From assembly GCA_036568605.1 (NCBI GenBank), contig DATCSE010000266.1, positions 1 through 26,611 of the forward strand: a DNA stretch of 26,611 nucleotides, given 5' to 3'. Shown here in pieces: positions 1 through 10,262 of the stretch (position 1 is its first letter; the number at the start of each line of letters is the position of its first letter). Position numbers and translations under genes: made by a program. The notes under the pieces were generated by a model. It made no database searches. It saw only the letters and a list, made by a program, of their open reading frames with translations, and had not been told where the DNA came from. This DNA comes from DATCSE01 sp036568605 (GTDB taxonomy: Bacteria; Pseudomonadota; Gammaproteobacteria; Burkholderiales; Burkholderiaceae_C).

Positions 1-681
1 CAGCGCCAGCAGCCGCTCCGTCGTGACGGCGTAGTAGCGGCTGCGCAGCACTTCGGTCGAGCATCGGCCGTCGGCCTGCTCGGTCGTCAGGTACAGGCGC
101 AAGTCGTAGCGATCGCCGTCCCATTCCCAGACTTGCACGGCGAGAAAACGCTCGTCGCCGACGCGCCGGATTCCGTACGGCCGGACGTCCGGATCGACAC
201 GCGGGATCGCCGCATAGTCGCGAACCGAGTACACCGCGATGCCGTCCGGCCGCAGGCTGCGAAGGCACGCGCGGAAGCACTGCAGCAGCTCGGCATCGCT
301 CAACAGGTGCGGCACGCTGTTGTCGCAGGCCAGTACCGCGGCCATCGAGCCGGGCGGCACGTGGCCGAGCGTGCGCAGATCGTCGACTTGCGCCTGGCCC
401 TGGAAGCCGCGCTGCGCGAGCTCGTGCTGCAGGCGCTGGACCGCGGCGGCCGAGGCGTCGGAGGCCGTGAGCCGGTAGCCGTGCTGGATCAGCCCCAGGG
501 TCTGGGTGCCGATTCCGCAGGCGGCGTCGAGCACCGGTTGACCCGGGGCGACGCCGTGCGCGGCCAGCAGGCGCGCCAGCGATGTGCCTTGCCTGTCGAC
601 GGCCGTGTCCCAGTCGCCGTAGAGCAGGTGGTAGTACGGCGCGAGGCGGTCGTAGAAGTCGGTGACGTGGTGAGAGTCCAT
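1..681 (-). CDS. Class I SAM-dependent methyltransferase, partial (cut by the left window edge)
   Basis: Reading leftward from an ATG at 681, the minus strand stays open to the window edge for 227 codons. The protein starts MDSHHVTDFYDRLAPYYHLL, the usual opening of small class I methyltransferases. SAM-binding motif I, VLDAACGIGTQTLGL, lies at about residues 50-64. It is followed by the acidic position of motif II (LTASDAS) and a motif IV-like stretch (AAVLACDNSVPHLL). The substrate cannot be told from the sequence. The gene starts 12 bp after the hutF stop on the same strand, so it probably belongs to the hut transcript. No methyltransferase step is part of histidine degradation, so the link may be only positional. 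The C-terminus is outside the window. I am confident of the fold and not of the role. Confidence 0.85.
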   Translation of the reverse strand, partial: MDSHHVTDFYDRLAPYYHLLYGDWDTAVDRQGTSLARLLAAHGVAPGQPVLDAACGIGTQTLGLIQHGYRLTASDASAAAVQRLQHELAQRGFQGQAQVDDLRTLGHVPPGSMAAVLACDNSVPHLLSDAELLQCFRACLRSLRPDGIAVYSVRDYAAIPRVDPDVRPYGIRRVGDERFLAVQVWEWDGDRYDLRLYLTTEQADGRCSTEVLRSRYYAVTTERLLAL

Positions 682-693
682 GCGATGCGGACC

Positions 694-2091
694 TCAGGCG
701 GCGGCCAGCAGCTGCGAGCGGGCGACCGCGAACGACACCTGCGCGCGCGCGGCGGCGGGGTGTGCACCGCCGGCGATGCGCTGCCGGCCGGCGACCCAGA
801 CGTCGCGAACGGCCGGCGTGCCTTGCACGGCGAACACCGCATGCGCGAGCTGTTGCGGGGCGGTCAGCCCGGCACCGGCGGCGTCGGTCTCGAGCACGAC
901 GAAGTCCGCCCGCCGGCCTACCGCGAGCGCGCCTGCGGGTTGGCCCGATGCCTGCGCGCCGCCCGCCGCTGCGGCGAGCCACAGCCGCTGCGCGACATCG
1001 GCCTGCTTGGGACTGGCGAGCACGTTGCGCTGCCGGCGCACGAGGCGCTGGCTGTATTCGAGCAGGCGCAGTTCGTCGACGGCGCTGACGCTGACATGGC
1101 TGTCCGAGCCGATGCCGAAGCGGCCGCCGGCATCCAGGAACGCCGGTGCATCGAACACGCCGTCGCCGAGGTTTGCTTCGGTGCTCGGGCACAGCCCGGC
1201 GACTGCGCCGCACCCGGCCGCCCCGCGCGACTCGTCGGCCGTCATGTGCGTGGCGTGCACCAGGCACCAGCGCGAGTCGACCGGGGCGTGGTCCAGCAGC
1301 CATTGCACCGGCCGCGCGCCGGACCACGCGAGGCAATCGTCGACCTCGGCCTGCTGCTCGGCGATGTGGAGGTGGACCGGGGCGCTGGCGTCCAGCGTAT
1401 TCAAGCCGTCGAGCGCGGCGCGCAGCGCAGTCTGCCCGACCGCGCGCAGCGAATGCGGCGCGATGCCGGTGCGCACGCCGCGCGCGATGCAGCGCTGCAC
1501 GATCGCAAGGAACGCGTCGACGCTGTTGATGAAGCGGCGCTGGTCGGCCCGCGGCGGCAGGCCGCCGAAACCCGCGTGCTGGTACAGCACCGGCAGCAGC
1601 GTCAGCCCGATGCCGGCGGTCTCGGCGGCGGCGATCAGGCGCAGCGCCATCTCGGCCGGGTCGGCATACGGTGCGCCGCTGCTGTCGTGATGCAGGTAGT
1701 GGAACTCGCAGACCGAGGTGTAGCCGGCGCGCAGCATCTCGATGTAGAGCTGCGTCGCGATCGCCTCGAGCTGGTCGGGCGAGACCGCGAGCGCGAAGCG
1801 GTACATCGTGTCGCGCCAGGTCCAAAAGCTGTCGGCCGCGTTGTGGCTGCGGTATTCGGTCAGGCCGGCGAAGGCGCGCTGGAACGCGTGCGAGTGCAGG
1901 TTCGGCATGCCGGCCACGACAGGGCCAGCGGCGTGCGCCTCGCCCGGTATCGCCTCGGCGCCGGGGCGGACTTCCGCCAGCGTGCCATCGTGGTCCCATG
2001 CAAGCCGCACATCGCGGGCCCAGCCGTGCGGCAGCAAGGCGTGTTCGGCGAACAGCGTGGTGTTGTTGTCGGTCGCGTTCATCGTCGTCAT
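694..2091 (-). CDS. hutF: Formimidoylglutamate deiminase HutF
   Basis: HutF hydrolyses N-formimino-L-glutamate to N-formylglutamate and ammonia in the five-step (formylglutamate) branch of histidine degradation. The protein (465 aa) is an amidohydrolase-superfamily TIM barrel. The HxH metal ligands are in GMPNLHSHAFQRAF at about residues 61-74. Further metal and substrate histidines are in VHLHIAEQ and LVHATHM, and the metal-binding Asp is in GIGSDSHVSVSAVDELRLLEY. The C-terminal beta-sandwich part reads VGRRADFVVLE. I chose the ATG at 2091 because it overlaps the hutD stop as ATGA, which suggests translational coupling. In-frame ATGs at 2106 and 2082 are alternatives. HutF rather than HutG-type formiminoglutamase implies that an N-formylglutamate deformylase is encoded elsewhere, because none is in the window. 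Confidence 0.93.
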   Translation of the reverse strand: MTTMNATDNNTTLFAEHALLPHGWARDVRLAWDHDGTLAEVRPGAEAIPGEAHAAGPVVAGMPNLHSHAFQRAFAGLTEYRSHNAADSFWTWRDTMYRFALAVSPDQLEAIATQLYIEMLRAGYTSVCEFHYLHHDSSGAPYADPAEMALRLIAAAETAGIGLTLLPVLYQHAGFGGLPPRADQRRFINSVDAFLAIVQRCIARGVRTGIAPHSLRAVGQTALRAALDGLNTLDASAPVHLHIAEQQAEVDDCLAWSGARPVQWLLDHAPVDSRWCLVHATHMTADESRGAAGCGAVAGLCPSTEANLGDGVFDAPAFLDAGGRFGIGSDSHVSVSAVDELRLLEYSQRLVRRQRNVLASPKQADVAQRLWLAAAAGGAQASGQPAGALAVGRRADFVVLETDAAGAGLTAPQQLAHAVFAVQGTPAVRDVWVAGRQRIAGGAHPAAARAQVSFAVARSQLLAAA

Positions 2092-2720
2092 CGGCGATGC
2101 TGGCACAGCCGCACGAGCAGCAGTGCCGCTTCATGCGGTGCGGCCGGGGTCGTCGCCCACAGCGTGCCGCGCGGGCGGCGCCACAGCAGCGCGTGATCGG
2201 CGCGCAGCGTCCAGGCCGCGTCATGGTCGGTCGCGCCGGCCTCTATCGTCCAGGTGCCGTCGACGGCCAGCAGCAGCGTCGCATCGGCATCGGCGAGCTC
2301 GCTGCTGCCACGGATGGCGACGACCTCGGCGCGCCACGCGCCGCGGCGCGTCATCACGTTGAAGTCATGGCATGCGCCGCCGTGCAGGTGCGCTTGCAGC
2401 GCGAGCTCACCGGCGAAATGAAACGGCTGCAGGCGCACGCAAAGGTCATGGTCCAGCGCGGTGTCGCTGCTCGCGAGGCGCATGCCGGCGCCGTGCAGCA
2501 GCGTGATGCAGCGGTCGATGCCCGGATAGGCCGAGAACGGCGCGTCGTTCGCGATCTCGGCCAGGCTGACGCGCCAGTCGAAGTCGATGACGCCGTGGCC
2601 GGACGCGGCGGCGTCACGCTGCAGCGCGATCTCGCGCGTGAGCCCCGCGCCGTTCTTCCACGGCTGCGGCGCGAGCGCGGCGATCGCGATCGTTTCGGGG
2701 GCCGAGGGATGCGGCTGCAA
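2088..2720 (-). CDS. hutD: HutD/Ves family protein
   Basis: HutD is a cupin-like protein of the HutD/Ves family, found in many hut operons. It is not an enzyme of the pathway. In Pseudomonas it has been proposed to limit hut expression by responding to pathway intermediates. The family signature PWKNGAGLTREI is near the N-terminus, followed by FDWRVSLAEIANDAPFSAYPGIDR, a stretch typical of the family (positions about 2515-2590). The gene lies directly behind hutU. No ATG exists at the right place, so I chose a TTG at 2720, two bases past the hutU stop. A CTG at 2726 is the other option. The start is therefore uncertain, although the frame is secure. The stop overlaps the hutF start by four bases. 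Confidence 0.85.
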   Translation of the reverse strand: MQPHPSAPETIAIAALAPQPWKNGAGLTREIALQRDAAASGHGVIDFDWRVSLAEIANDAPFSAYPGIDRCITLLHGAGMRLASSDTALDHDLCVRLQPFHFAGELALQAHLHGGACHDFNVMTRRGAWRAEVVAIRGSSELADADATLLLAVDGTWTIEAGATDHDAAWTLRADHALLWRRPRGTLWATTPAAPHEAALLLVRLCQHRR

Positions 2721-2722
2721 GA

Positions 2723-4459
<1,737 letters not shown>

Positions 4460-4492
4460 GCGCGAGCCGCTTTACGCTGGAGTGGAAGTGCG

Positions 4493-4510
4493 AAGTGGTC
4501 TAGACCACTT
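4493..4510. promoter_or_regulatory. 18-bp perfect palindrome, GntR/HutC-type operator candidate
   Basis: AAGTGGTCTAGACCACTT is its own reverse complement over all 18 bases. The core TGGTCTAGACCA matches the site type bound by GntR regulators of the HutC subfamily, such as DasR/NagR dre sites. It begins 33 bp upstream of the hutU start codon and directly downstream of the predicted -10, so a bound repressor would cover the transcription start. The palindrome is seen directly; the regulator class is inferred from the motif. No GntR gene is in the window. Confidence 0.75.
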
Positions 4511-4515
4511 TGGCG

Positions 4516-4544
4516 AGCATGCGGGAACTCGGCGGCGCCGTCAA
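4516..4544 (-). promoter_or_regulatory. Predicted sigma-70 promoter of the hut operon
   Basis: On the minus strand a TTGACG -35 box (4539-4544) is followed after 17 bp by CATGCT (4516-4521) as a possible -10. The -35 is five of six to consensus. The -10 is weak, with three of six matches including the key A2 and T6. The 18-bp palindrome follows five bases downstream, in the initial transcribed region, which is a common arrangement for a repressor. Confidence 0.45.
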
Positions 4545-4609
4545 CCTTCGCGATGAATCCGCTCGCGATCGGTCGGCCTTTCGAGCCGCCGGGCCGTGCC
4601 TCGCGCGGA

Positions 4610-5557
4610 TCAGCCGCCGACCGTCGCGACCGCTTCGAGCAGCCGTGCGCGCAGCCACTGGTGCGCGCTGGAGCGGTCGTTGCGCATGTGCCAGAGCATC
4701 TCGAGCTGCAGGCCCGGCAGCGGGAACGGCAGCGCGCGGCTCACCAGCTGGTCGCGGTATCCGGTCGCGTCGATGAAGTAGGCCGGCAGCACGGTCAGCA
4801 GATCGCTGTTCGCGACGACGCGGCCGGCCGCGAAATACTGGTTGACCGTCAGCACGATGCGGCGCTTGCGGTTCAGCGCGGCGAGCGCCTGGTCGGCCAA
4901 GCCGCGGGAGCGGCCTGAAACGCTGACCAGCAGGTGGTGGGCGTTGCAGTACGCCTCGACGGTCAGCGGCTCGCGCGCGAGCGGATGATCGCGCCGCATC
5001 ACGCAGGTGTACTCGCCTTCGTTGAGCCGCTGCCGGCGCAGCAGCGCGTCGTCGCCCTGGGCGAGCAGCGCGGCCACGGTATCCGGAAAGAAGCCGACCG
5101 CGAGGTCGGCGTCACCGCGCTCGAGCTGCGAGGTCGGGTCGCGCACGGTCAGCGGCAGGATGCGCAGGTTGGCCAGCGCGCCGGTCTGTTCGATTTGCGC
5201 AACAAGCGGCGGCATGAACAATGCCACGGTTGCGTCCGCCATCGCGACCCGGAATGTGACCGGTTCGGCTCGTGGATCGAACTCGCCGGGCGCCAGCGCG
5301 GTGCGCAGCCGGCCGAGCGCGGCGCGCACTTCGGGCCACAGCGCCTCGGCGCGCGGCGTCGGCACGACGCCATGCGAAGCTCTTGTGAGCAAGTCCTCGC
5401 CTACGGCGTCGCGCAGCCTTTTCAAGGCATTGCTGACCGCCGGCTGCGTCAGCGCCAAGTGCTCGGCGGCGCGCGTCAGGTTGCGCTCGGCCATCACGAC
5501 GTCGAACACGCGCAGCAGATTGAGGTCCAGCGTGCGGAAATTCAGCGGTGGAGACAT
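4610..5557 (-). CDS. LysR family transcriptional regulator
   Basis: A 315-aa LysR-type regulator. The N-terminal winged HTH is clear at about residues 9-68: LDLNLLRVFDVVMAERNLTR, then AAEHLALTQPAVSNALKRLR and GVVPTPRAEAL. The rest is a periplasmic-binding-protein-like effector domain (about residues 95-305). The style LDLNLLRVFD...LTQPAVSNALKRLRD is that of the NodD/NahR/LinR-like subgroup, often linked to aromatic or xenobiotic compounds, but the effector cannot be read from the sequence. It lies 150 bp upstream of hutU on the same strand and diverges from two small genes at 5683-6228. It could regulate either neighbour. The palindrome at hutU is of GntR rather than LysR type, so the divergent small genes are the more natural target. 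Confidence 0.93.
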   Translation of the reverse strand: MSPPLNFRTLDLNLLRVFDVVMAERNLTRAAEHLALTQPAVSNALKRLRDAVGEDLLTRASHGVVPTPRAEALWPEVRAALGRLRTALAPGEFDPRAEPVTFRVAMADATVALFMPPLVAQIEQTGALANLRILPLTVRDPTSQLERGDADLAVGFFPDTVAALLAQGDDALLRRQRLNEGEYTCVMRRDHPLAREPLTVEAYCNAHHLLVSVSGRSRGLADQALAALNRKRRIVLTVNQYFAAGRVVANSDLLTVLPAYFIDATGYRDQLVSRALPFPLPGLQLEMLWHMRNDRSSAHQWLRARLLEAVATVGG

Positions 5558-5682
5558 AAGTCTCCCGAATATCGGCGATTCACAAGGGTGAGTGGTGAAG
5601 TGCTGGGGTAAACCCTAATCTAGCGCCCATGCTGCACCGCAACACCTACCCGAGTGTGCAGCAGGCACCAAGGAGTTTCGCC
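5558..5682. promoter_or_regulatory. Divergent intergenic region between the LysR gene and the small-protein operon
   Basis: This 125-bp region separates the LysR start (5557) from the first small gene (5683). It contains GGGTAAACCC (5606-5615), a 10-bp inverted repeat with a 2-bp centre, in a locally AT-richer patch that continues into CTAATCTAG. This is the expected place for a LysR box and both divergent promoters. I cannot assign -35/-10 boxes with confidence. A good Shine-Dalgarno sequence, AAGGAG (5670-5675), lies seven bases before the small gene's ATG. Confidence 0.4.
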
Positions 5683-5931
5683 ATGAGCACCCTGTCCGCG
5701 CTTCCGTTGCTTCGCGACGCGATGGCCTCCCAGCTGGGGCAAGCGCCGACCCATGCCGCCGCGCCGTCGCGCGTTGCGGCGATCGCCCGCAAGATCTGGC
5801 GCGCGCTCGAGCGCACCGGTCAGCTGCGCGCGCGGCAGCAACTTGTCGACCTTGCCGACCAATACGAGATCACCGACCCGGCGCTCGCGCAGCACATGCG
5901 CCAAGCAGCCCAGCGGATCTCCGAAGGCTGA
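5683..5931 (+). CDS. Small conserved protein, function unknown (82 aa)
   Basis: The start is set by AAGGAG at 5670-5675 followed by ATG at 5683; an upstream in-frame ATG at 5629 has no such site. The 82-aa product is helical and basic in the middle: IARKIWRALERTGQLRARQQ, then LVDLADQYEITDPALAQHMR. The layout recalls small arginine-rich DUF1127/YjiS-like proteins, which in proteobacteria often appear in pairs beside LysR regulators, but I cannot confirm membership. No signal peptide or membrane segment is visible. It is followed after 39 bp by another small gene on the same strand, and the pair ends at a terminator, so they form one short operon. Confidence 0.8.
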   Translation: MSTLSALPLLRDAMASQLGQAPTHAAAPSRVAAIARKIWRALERTGQLRARQQLVDLADQYEITDPALAQHMRQAAQRISEG

Positions 5932-5970
5932 ACGCCACCCCCGAACACCCCGTCTTTTGAAAGCGACATC

Positions 5971-6228
5971 ATGACCACGACCACCCTGCATTACGAAATC
6001 CAGCGCAGCCGTTTCACGAACCTGCTGATGGCCGCGCTGGGCGCTGCCGTTCCGGCAACGCTGGGCAACCTGCTGCGCCGCGAAGCGCCCCAGATCAGCG
6101 AAGCCGACAAGATCGGACGCGAAGCCGAGGCCGTGCGCGAGATGGCTCGCAGCTACGCGAAGACCGACCCGGGCTTCGCCGCCGACCTGTTCGCCGCCGC
6201 GGCGCGCCACGAAGGCCACGACGAGTGA
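5971..6228 (+). CDS. Small conserved protein, function unknown (85 aa)
   Basis: An 85-aa protein starting MTTTTLHYEIQRSRFTNLLM. The N-terminal half has a hydrophobic patch (LLMAALGAAVPATLGNLL, about residues 18-35) that is too short and mixed to call a membrane helix with confidence. The C-terminal half reads EAEAVREMARSYAKTDPGF and then AADLFAAAARHE, a pattern I recall from small conserved Burkholderiales proteins of unknown function. It follows the 82-aa gene by 39 bp and is followed by a rho-independent terminator. The two proteins share the theme of a basic or amphipathic helix followed by 'xDPxxAxxxxxAA', so they may be distant relatives. The role is unknown. Confidence 0.8.
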   Translation: MTTTTLHYEIQRSRFTNLLMAALGAAVPATLGNLLRREAPQISEADKIGREAEAVREMARSYAKTDPGFAADLFAAAARHEGHDE

Positions 6229-6283
6229 TGACAGCGCGCCGCCCCGGGATGACCGGCGGCGCGACGTTCCGCGTCAACGAAAT

Positions 6284-6309
6284 AAGGCCGGCATCTCGCC
6301 GGCCTTTTT
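6284..6309. terminator. Rho-independent terminator, probably bidirectional
   Basis: AAGGCCGGC (6284-6292), the loop ATCTC and GCCGGCCTT (6298-6306) form a perfect 9-bp stem that runs into a T tract (6305-6309). It ends the small-protein operon on the plus strand. Read on the other strand, the stem is followed by ATTT, so it can also serve the convergent pckG, whose stop is at 6331. Confidence 0.9.
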
Positions 6310-6330
6310 CTTGCCCCTTCGACGCCCCGA

Positions 6331-8196
<1,866 letters not shown>

Positions 8197-8505
8197 GGCA
8201 GGTCCAATCACGAAGTCAAGAAGCGGAATTGGGTAAATCGCCGGGCGTGCCACGCAGGACTTCGCGGGGATTTGCCGAATGCCGCTCACGACGGAAGGCG
8301 TCATGGCCGCATGCAAACTGGTTACAACGAGGGTTCGTGGCCCGGTGACCCAGACAATCGGATCGACCCAGCATGGACCTCGTCAACCGATTGTCGTTCC
8401 AGTGTAATCACGGGGTAACCACCGGCCTGCGGGGTGTCATGCGATTCCGGCATGACTTCATGCGTGCCATGCGGCCGTCCGGTAAGGGCCGCAATAATCG
8501 CGCGC
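8197..8505. promoter_or_regulatory. Divergent intergenic region between pckG and the tupA-like gene, with a 9-bp inverted repeat
   Basis: This 309-bp region has no convincing gene. It must hold the pckG promoter and the promoter of the divergent binding-protein gene. GACAATCGG (8353-8361) and CCGATTGTC (8387-8395) form a perfect 9-bp inverted repeat with a 25-bp spacer. On the minus strand a TTGACG (8381-8386) overlaps the inner side of one arm and could be the pckG -35, though I find no good -10 for it. A weak Shine-Dalgarno sequence, AAGGG (8484-8488), lies before the 8506 start. Confidence 0.45.
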
Positions 8506-9351
8506 ATGATGTTGCGCCGCCGTTTCTTTGTTGTCTCGTTGTCGTCGTGTGGAGCGCTGCTGGTGGGCGCGGGCGTGCCGCTTGCGGCTGGGGCTCAGCA
8601 GCGGCGCTCGCTGTCCGATCCATTGCGACTCGGGATCGACACGACGCTGGCCGACTCGGGCTTTGCGAAGGCGCTGCAGCAGGGCTTCGGCCGCGACACC
8701 GGCATTGCGGTCAAGCTGGTGACGATGCCGGCCCTGCCGCTGCTCGAAGCGCTCGAGCGTGGCGAGCTCGATGCCGCGCTGGCGAACGCTGCCGATGCCG
8801 AGACCCGGCTCGACCAGCAGGGCCTGGTCCACGATAGGCAGGCGATCGCGGCCGGCGAATTCGTGATCGTCGGGCCGCCGGCGCGCGGCAGGACGCCCGA
8901 CCCGGCGGGCATTACAGGCACACGCGATGCCGCGGCGGCGCTGGCGCGGATCCGCGATGCGGCGCAGGCGGCTGCGCCGGGCGACGTGAGCTTCTTCTCG
9001 GCCGGTGACGGCTCCGGCACCCATGTCGCCGAGCAGGCGCTGTGGCGCGCTGCGAAGATCGCGCCGGCCGGGCCCTGGTACCGGAACGCCGGCTCGGTGT
9101 CGACGGTCATCGCGCAGGCACGCGCGGCCAATGCGTACGCGCTGGTCGAGCGCGGTGCCTGGGCCGCGCGCGGGGGCGCACCGCTCGCGGTGCTGGTGGA
9201 AGGCGACCCGTTGCTGACCGAGCCGGTGCATGTGATGCGCGCGTTCCGCGTCAACCATCCGGCCGGCAAGATCTTCGTCACGTGGATCAGCGGGGCGAAG
9301 GGCCGGCGCGTCGTGGCCGCGCAGCGCGGCTACCGCGTGCCGGCCGGCTGA
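8506..9351 (+). CDS. TupA-like tungstate/molybdate-type periplasmic binding protein (orphan)
   Basis: A 281-aa exported substrate-binding protein. The N-terminus MMLRRRFFVVSLSSCGALLV plus the stretch to about residue 32 is a signal peptide. The mature part follows the TupA/WtpA pattern: LRLGIDTTLADSGFAKALQQ, a two-residue-deep 'ALANAADAETRLDQQGLV' region, EFVIVGPPA, DPAGI, FFSAGDGSGTH and PLAVLVEGDPLL. TupA binds tungstate for the TupABC importer. No TupB permease or TupC ATPase lies next to it: pckG is upstream on the opposite strand and a BON-LysM gene is downstream. It therefore either works with a permease encoded elsewhere or has a different role. The ATG at 8506 is doubled (ATGATG), so 8509 is equally possible. 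The family call is good; ligand identity is inferred. Confidence 0.8.
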   Translation: MMLRRRFFVVSLSSCGALLVGAGVPLAAGAQQRRSLSDPLRLGIDTTLADSGFAKALQQGFGRDTGIAVKLVTMPALPLLEALERGELDAALANAADAETRLDQQGLVHDRQAIAAGEFVIVGPPARGRTPDPAGITGTRDAAAALARIRDAAQAAAPGDVSFFSAGDGSGTHVAEQALWRAAKIAPAGPWYRNAGSVSTVIAQARAANAYALVERGAWAARGGAPLAVLVEGDPLLTEPVHVMRAFRVNHPAGKIFVTWISGAKGRRVVAAQRGYRVPAG

Positions 9352-9461
9352 ACGGCGGCGCGGTTGCCCGCGCAGACTCGCACGGCCGGATCCGTCGGAC
9401 GGCGGGAATTGGTTGGCGTTGCCGTGGCCGTGTGCCGACGCTGTTATCGCGTTGCATGCTG

Positions 9462-9474
9462 CTTGTTACACAAG
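9462..9474. promoter_or_regulatory. 13-bp palindrome in the kbp upstream region
   Basis: CTTGTTACACAAG (CTTGT, 3-bp centre, ACAAG) lies 121 bp before the start of the BON-LysM gene in a 243-bp intergenic region (9352-9594) that is otherwise without features I can name. It could be an operator or chance. No clear -35/-10 pair was found. Confidence 0.25.
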
Positions 9475-9594
9475 GCGCCGATGCACGCACGGGCTGTCAC
9501 GCCCCGGCGCTACATTGCCCACGACGCGCGCCACCTTTCGCGCTCGACCCGCGGCGCGCCGGATTCGTCACCACGCAACAGGAAGGAACTCGCG

Positions 9595-10104
9595 ATGAGC
9601 TTCATCAGTTTCATCAAGGACGCCGGCGAGAAGTTGTTCGGGCACAAGGAGGCCGAAGCCGCGGCCCAGCAGGCCGAGACTGCCCCGGACAACGCCGCGC
9701 TGCAGGCGCAGTCGCAGCAGGCGAACGAGGCCGCCGCGGCCGCGATCGTGACCTACATCAACACGCAGAACCTCCCCGTCGACGATCTGAAGGTCTCGTT
9801 CGACGGCGCGAGCGGCGCCGTCACGGTGGCCGGCGTCGCGGCCGACCAGGCGACCCGCGAGAAGGTCGTGCTGTGCTGCGGCAACGTTCACGGCGTCTCG
9901 AAGGTCAACGACGAGATGACGGTCAAGCAGCCGGCCGACGCGTCGCGCTGGTACACGGTCGTCAAGGGCGACACGCTGTCGGCGATCGCGAAGAGCCAGT
10001 ACGGCAACGCGAACGCCTACATGAAGATCTTCGAGGCGAACAAGCCGATGCTGAGCAACCCGGACAAGATCTATCCCGGCCAGGTGCTCCGCATTCCGGC
10101 ATAG
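9595..10104 (+). CDS. kbp: BON-LysM protein, Kbp (YgaU)-like
   Basis: A 169-aa protein closely following the plan of E. coli Kbp (YgaU), a cytoplasmic K+-binding protein. The N-terminal FIKDAGEKLFG matches the family opening (FVKDAGEKLW in E. coli). A BON domain covers about residues 50-110 (IVTYINTQNLPVDDLKVSFD, then AVTVAGVA). A LysM domain covers about residues 118-168 (WYTVVKGDTLSAIAKSQYG, NANAYMKIFEANKPMLSNPD, KIYPGQVLRIPA). It is about 20 residues longer than the E. coli protein, mainly in an Ala/Gln/Glu-rich linker at residues 18-45. No signal peptide is present, in agreement with a cytoplasmic location. Start at 9595 is supported by GGAAGGA about eight bases upstream. K+ binding is inferred from homology. 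Confidence 0.92.
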   Translation: MSFISFIKDAGEKLFGHKEAEAAAQQAETAPDNAALQAQSQQANEAAAAAIVTYINTQNLPVDDLKVSFDGASGAVTVAGVAADQATREKVVLCCGNVHGVSKVNDEMTVKQPADASRWYTVVKGDTLSAIAKSQYGNANAYMKIFEANKPMLSNPDKIYPGQVLRIPA

Positions 10105-10262
10105 ATGGCCCGCCCCTGGAGCACCTGACGGCGCTCCCCCTGAAGGGGCTCTTCGACTCGGTCTGCGTCAGGCGCTCGACATGCGGGACCGCCGGGATCG
10201 CGCAGCGCGGCAGGATACAGTGCGCGCTACGCCTTCCTCTTCGGTCTCCTGAATCGCCGCCC

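Noticed and set aside
133..2196. Long plus-strand open frame (687 codons) across the methyltransferase and hutF
   Set aside because: It is antisense to two clear genes, is Arg/Ala/Val-rich with no family features, and is explained by high GC and scarce stop codons.
4460..4609. LysR binding site as the explanation of the hutU-upstream palindrome
   Set aside because: LysR sites usually have a T-N11-A core; TGGTCTAGACCA is a compact uninterrupted palindrome of GntR type.
5620..6219. 199-codon minus-strand frame opposite the two small genes
   Set aside because: The plus-strand genes have a strong Shine-Dalgarno sequence and a matching terminator, and their proteins look family-like; the antisense product does not.
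8322..8507. 61-codon minus-strand frame in the pckG upstream region
   Set aside because: No ribosome binding site, no recognisable protein, and it covers the region where both divergent promoters must lie.
10136..10148. CCCC-TGAA-GGGG hairpin after kbp as a terminator
   Set aside because: The stem is only four to five bases and no T tract follows, so it does not support a rho-independent terminator.
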